Of a stretch of 64,000 nt of DNA, positions 61,568 through 64,000 are shown piece after piece. This stretch comes from Candidatus Eisenbacteria bacterium. Lineage in GTDB: Bacteria > Eisenbacteria > RBG-16-71-46. A program made the translations under genes and the position numbers. Location of the stretch: assembly GCA_020847735.1 (NCBI GenBank), contig JADLBL010000020.1, positions 133,632 to 197,631 on the forward strand, given 5' to 3'. How positions within the stretch are numbered: the first letter of the stretch is position 1; each line of letters opens with the position of its first letter. The notes under the pieces were generated by a model. The model was not told the DNA's origin. It saw only the letters and a list, made by a program, of their open reading frames with translations, and searched no databases.

Positions 61568-63364
61568 ATGCGTCGCGCCTCCCTGCGCACGGGCCTGCTC
61601 GCCTGGCTCGCGCTGCTCCCGTCCGTTCTGCTGATTTCGCCCGCCGCCTCCGCCCGGGAGCGCGGTTCGCTGCCCTGGCATCCGCGCCCCGCGTCGCCCG
61701 CCGCGCTGACGCCGCAGGAGCAGGTGTGGCACGACCGGCTGCTCGCCGCGATGACCGGCAGCGAAGTGCTCGCCAACAACATGATGACCACCGGCGACGC
61801 CTACGACCTCGGGCGCGGCGGCGGCGACTACGTCGAATCGCTCATCATGGCCTACCGGGCGACCGGCGAGGCGCAGTTCCTCGACCGCGTCTACGACCTG
61901 ACCGAGATGGCGCGCGGCTCGCTGCGCGACGCCTGGCTCGACGGCACGACGGACGGCTACACGAGCTGGCTGTGGCTCATTGACCCGTCGAACGCCACCT
62001 ACTACGGCAAGGACATCAACTGGCTCGACGAGTCCATCTGCTCGGGCAACGTCGCGCTGTGGGCGTGGGCGCTGAACGCCAACCGCGACCTCGACCCGCG
62101 CTACGGCGTCGCGGCCGACTTCTGGCGCAACTGGCTCGAGACGCAGTTCCTCGCCAAGTGGTACGCGCGCGCCGGCGGCAACCCGCTGACCGCCTGGAAC
62201 ACGCCGTACGCGGCGTTCTACAAGCCCGACACCGAACCGCGCTCGGCGAACTGGCGGCTCGCGCACTACCTGTGGAAGCTGACGGGCAACACCTTCTACC
62301 GCGACCGCGAGAACCAGATCGTCGCCGAGTTGAGCGGCGCCAATCACGTGAACCCGGCGCGGCCGCAGGCGTTCCGCTGGACGAAGGAGACGGCCCCGAG
62401 CTCCGTCAACTGGCAGCCCGTCAACTACGCCAACTACTACATGCGGGCGGTCCTCGAGATGAACCTCGAGGGCATGCCGTTCTACTCCGACCCCGTGAAC
62501 ATGAAGAGCTTCGCCGCGGCGTTCCGCGATGTCGTGTACGCCTCGACGATGCCCGCGCGCACGACGATGACGGGCAACGTCAACGGCGACGGCTCGACCG
62601 GCTACGCGCTCTACGCCTTCAACGGCTTCGCGGCGTGGGACTCGACCGGCTTCCTCATGAATCTCGCCGACGCGTCCATCACCGGGGCCGGCAACTACGC
62701 GGGCGGCGGCACGTCGAAGGCGGCGCGCAACGACGTGCACATGTCCTCGTACGCGCTCATGGCGCTCAGCCCCATGGGGCCCACGGCCACGCTGGTGACG
62801 CGTTTCCAGGCCGTCGCGCTGTCGGGCGGCGCGGTGCGGATCGAGTGGGAGCTGTCGGCGGACGGCGCCACGGTGTCCACGAACCTCTACCGGCTCGCGG
62901 CCGACGGGGTCGAACGCGTCCGGCTCAACGACGCGCCGATCTCCGGCTCGGGCGATCACGAACTGGTGGACGGGGCGCCGGGCGACGCGCCGTCGCTGAC
63001 CTACGAACTGACCGAGGTCACCGAAAGCGGCGAGCGCGTGCTGCAGCGCCTGACGCTCGACCGGGGCACGACCTCGGGGCCCACGGCCGGGCTCGCGCTC
63101 GCGCCCAACGTGCCGAACCCGTTCGAGTCCACGACGCTGATCCAGTTCGACGTGCCGCGCGCCGACCGGGTCCGGGTCGCGATCCACGACAGCGCCGGCC
63201 GGCTGGTCCGTCTGCTCGAGGACGGCGACCTGCCCGCGGGCCGCTTCTCCCGCCTGTGGGACGGTCGCGACGCGCAGGGCCGGTCCGTGCCGAGCGGGCT
63301 CTACTTCTTCTCGGCCGAGTCCCGCAACCAGCGCGTCGTGCGGCGGGCGATCCGCGTGAAGTAA
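61568..63364 (+). CDS. Secreted (alpha/alpha)-barrel-like protein with FlgD-like C-terminal domain
   Basis: This 598-residue protein has a signal peptide (about 1-29, ending ASA) and GGAGG before the ATG. Residues about 50-400 are helical, with repeated sequences such as SGNVALWAWALNAN, DFWRNWLETQFL and YANYYMRAVLEMNLEG, suggesting an alpha/alpha toroid as in polysaccharide lyases and unsaturated glucuronyl hydrolases. A FnIII-like unit follows at about 415-505, then a FlgD-Ig/type IX-like domain (about 515-598, NVPNPFESTTLIQF to the end RRAIRVK). Family and substrate are unknown. It lies outside the regulated glucan locus, with its own promoter region (61279-61567). Confidence 0.75.
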   Translation: MRRASLRTGLLAWLALLPSVLLISPAASARERGSLPWHPRPASPAALTPQEQVWHDRLLAAMTGSEVLANNMMTTGDAYDLGRGGGDYVESLIMAYRATGEAQFLDRVYDLTEMARGSLRDAWLDGTTDGYTSWLWLIDPSNATYYGKDINWLDESICSGNVALWAWALNANRDLDPRYGVAADFWRNWLETQFLAKWYARAGGNPLTAWNTPYAAFYKPDTEPRSANWRLAHYLWKLTGNTFYRDRENQIVAELSGANHVNPARPQAFRWTKETAPSSVNWQPVNYANYYMRAVLEMNLEGMPFYSDPVNMKSFAAAFRDVVYASTMPARTTMTGNVNGDGSTGYALYAFNGFAAWDSTGFLMNLADASITGAGNYAGGGTSKAARNDVHMSSYALMALSPMGPTATLVTRFQAVALSGGAVRIEWELSADGATVSTNLYRLAADGVERVRLNDAPISGSGDHELVDGAPGDAPSLTYELTEVTESGERVLQRLTLDRGTTSGPTAGLALAPNVPNPFESTTLIQFDVPRADRVRVAIHDSAGRLVRLLEDGDLPAGRFSRLWDGRDAQGRSVPSGLYFFSAESRNQRVVRRAIRVK

Positions 63365-63368
63365 GCCG

Positions 63369-63404
63369 CGCGGCCCGGCTCCGCATTCGCGGGGCCGGGC
63401 CGCG
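63369..63404. terminator. Large hairpin between convergent genes
   Basis: A 16-bp stem with one T-G pair and an ATTC loop, starting 5 bp after the stop of the secreted protein and 31 bp from the end of the rhodanese gene. Likely bidirectional. Confidence 0.65.
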
Positions 63405-63434
63405 GGGGGCTACGCCCGCGGCGTGGTGCGCGAG

Positions 63435-63938
63435 CTACGAAGCCGGCTTCTCCGTGGGATAACCGTGGCTCGCCCAATCGCGTTCGAAGTCCTGCTCGAT
63501 CCACAGCGCCTTCACGTTCGTGAAGCCGGCCTCGCGCATCGCCGCGAAAGCCGCCTTCATGTTCGGGCAGTGCACCGCGGGGCAGCAGCCGCAGTAGATG
63601 ACGATGTCCCGGTCCTTCGGTTCGTCCTTGACCGCCGCGAGCATCGCGTCAATGCCCCGCGCTTCCGAAGCGGGTCCGACGTAGCGCGAGTTCGGAATCG
63701 CGCCCTGGCGGTAGAGCGCCGCGACGCCGACGTGCAGCAGAAGGGGCTTCGCCGCCGCGGAATCCGCCAGCTGCGCGGCGAGTTCGGCGGGCTGAACGAG
63801 GCGCGCGCCACCCCACGGGCCCGCCGGAGCTTCCGCGGCGGGGCCACCGGCGCGGCAGCCAGTGAGCAGGGCGATCGCCAGCAGGAGCGGGAGCGAAACC
63901 AGCGCGCGTACGCGCCGGACGGTGTTCGATCGGAGCAT
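63435..63938 (-). CDS. Rhodanese-like lipoprotein with Cys-rich active loop
   Basis: This 167-residue protein has a signal peptide with lipobox LTGC (Cys 28), so it is a lipoprotein. The rhodanese-like domain runs from about 45 to 160: LLLHVGVAALYRQGAIPNSRYVG, then RDIVIYCGCCP and WIEQDFERDWASHGYP. Normal rhodaneses have a single catalytic Cys in CxxxxR; here the loop reads YCGCCPAVHCPN with Cys 116, 118, 119 and 124. It could handle sulfur, copper or a thiol redox relay outside the cytoplasm. GGAAGGAACC precedes the ATG. Confidence 0.85.
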   Translation of the reverse strand: MLRSNTVRRVRALVSLPLLLAIALLTGCRAGGPAAEAPAGPWGGARLVQPAELAAQLADSAAAKPLLLHVGVAALYRQGAIPNSRYVGPASEARGIDAMLAAVKDEPKDRDIVIYCGCCPAVHCPNMKAAFAAMREAGFTNVKALWIEQDFERDWASHGYPTEKPAS

Positions 63939-64000
63939 CGGAGGGTTCCTTCCTCGTGGTTCGGCGTCGGGCGGACGCCGCGGGTGATGTGTCTCAGCGC

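Overview
The window is about 70% G+C, densely coded, and carries no rRNA, tRNA, CRISPR array, transposase or phage gene that I can see. The protein set suggests a Gram-negative bacterium of the FCB superphylum, with Candidatus Eisenbacteria or a Gemmatimonadota-like lineage as my best guess. The reasons are a TonB-dependent receptor with a carboxypeptidase-regulatory-like head, a PorV/PorQ-type outer-membrane protein, several secreted proteins ending in FlgD-like/type IX-like C-terminal domains, a DUF2911 protein, and an ECF sigma factor paired with a membrane Ser/Thr kinase. The lineage is inference only.

Region 1 (1-13 kb) holds a FHA-HEAT operon, a PIG-L deacetylase / 44-residue membrane peptide / sodium-solute symporter operon, a DUF2911 protein, a YfiR-like protein with a hybrid histidine kinase, and dGTPase. 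The FHA-HEAT and YfiR-kinase operons are preceded by the same promoter-like element, CTCAAG-N11-CTTCGGCCGATA, which resembles a sigma-28 promoter. GTP-dependent PEP carboxykinase follows at 13.2 kb.

Region 2 (15-42.7 kb) is the centrepiece, a carbohydrate locus. It encodes two LacI-type repressors with almost identical DNA-reading heads, two Glycoamylase-family (PF10091/GH144-like) secreted proteins, and an ABC importer (binding protein plus two permeases, no ATPase). It also encodes a large discoidin/six-hairpin glycosidase, a GH1 beta-glucosidase, a CBM9-like secreted protein, a TonB receptor, a large secreted protein and a PorV-like protein. A 1303-residue GH94 protein resembles the phosphorylase half of cyclic beta-1,2-glucan synthase, and the locus ends with an unrecognised secreted protein. 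Four copies of an operator (TGTAAnCGnTTnC[A/G]) sit in front of both lacI genes, the GH1 gene and the last gene, three of them on top of a -10 box. I read the locus as a beta-1,2-glucan (sophoro-oligosaccharide) utilisation system: outer-membrane capture and endo-cleavage, ABC import, then phosphorolysis and hydrolysis to glucose and glucose-1-phosphate. PEP carboxykinase next door fits central carbon use but may be coincidental.

Region 3 (42.8-54 kb) holds MsrA, two small proteins, glutamate dehydrogenase, a probably Tat-exported Fe/Mn superoxide dismutase, a CPA2 cation/proton antiporter, an ECF sigma factor overlapping a Ser/Thr kinase fused to an extracellular FG-GAP propeller, and a cytidylate-kinase-like protein.

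Region 4 (54-64 kb) has a five-gene respiratory operon on the minus strand: a small membrane subunit, a CuA subunit II, a B-type heme-copper subunit I, a membrane-fused SCO protein, and a cytochrome b / ferredoxin / MvhD-like fusion. Subunit I has every heme and CuB histidine but glutamine where oxidases have the cross-linked tyrosine, so it may be a nitric oxide reductase. A TATGAC-N4-GTCATA palindrome of FNR/CRP type lies upstream. An RhlE-like helicase, an orphan secreted protein with a FlgD-like tail, and a cysteine-rich rhodanese lipoprotein close the window.
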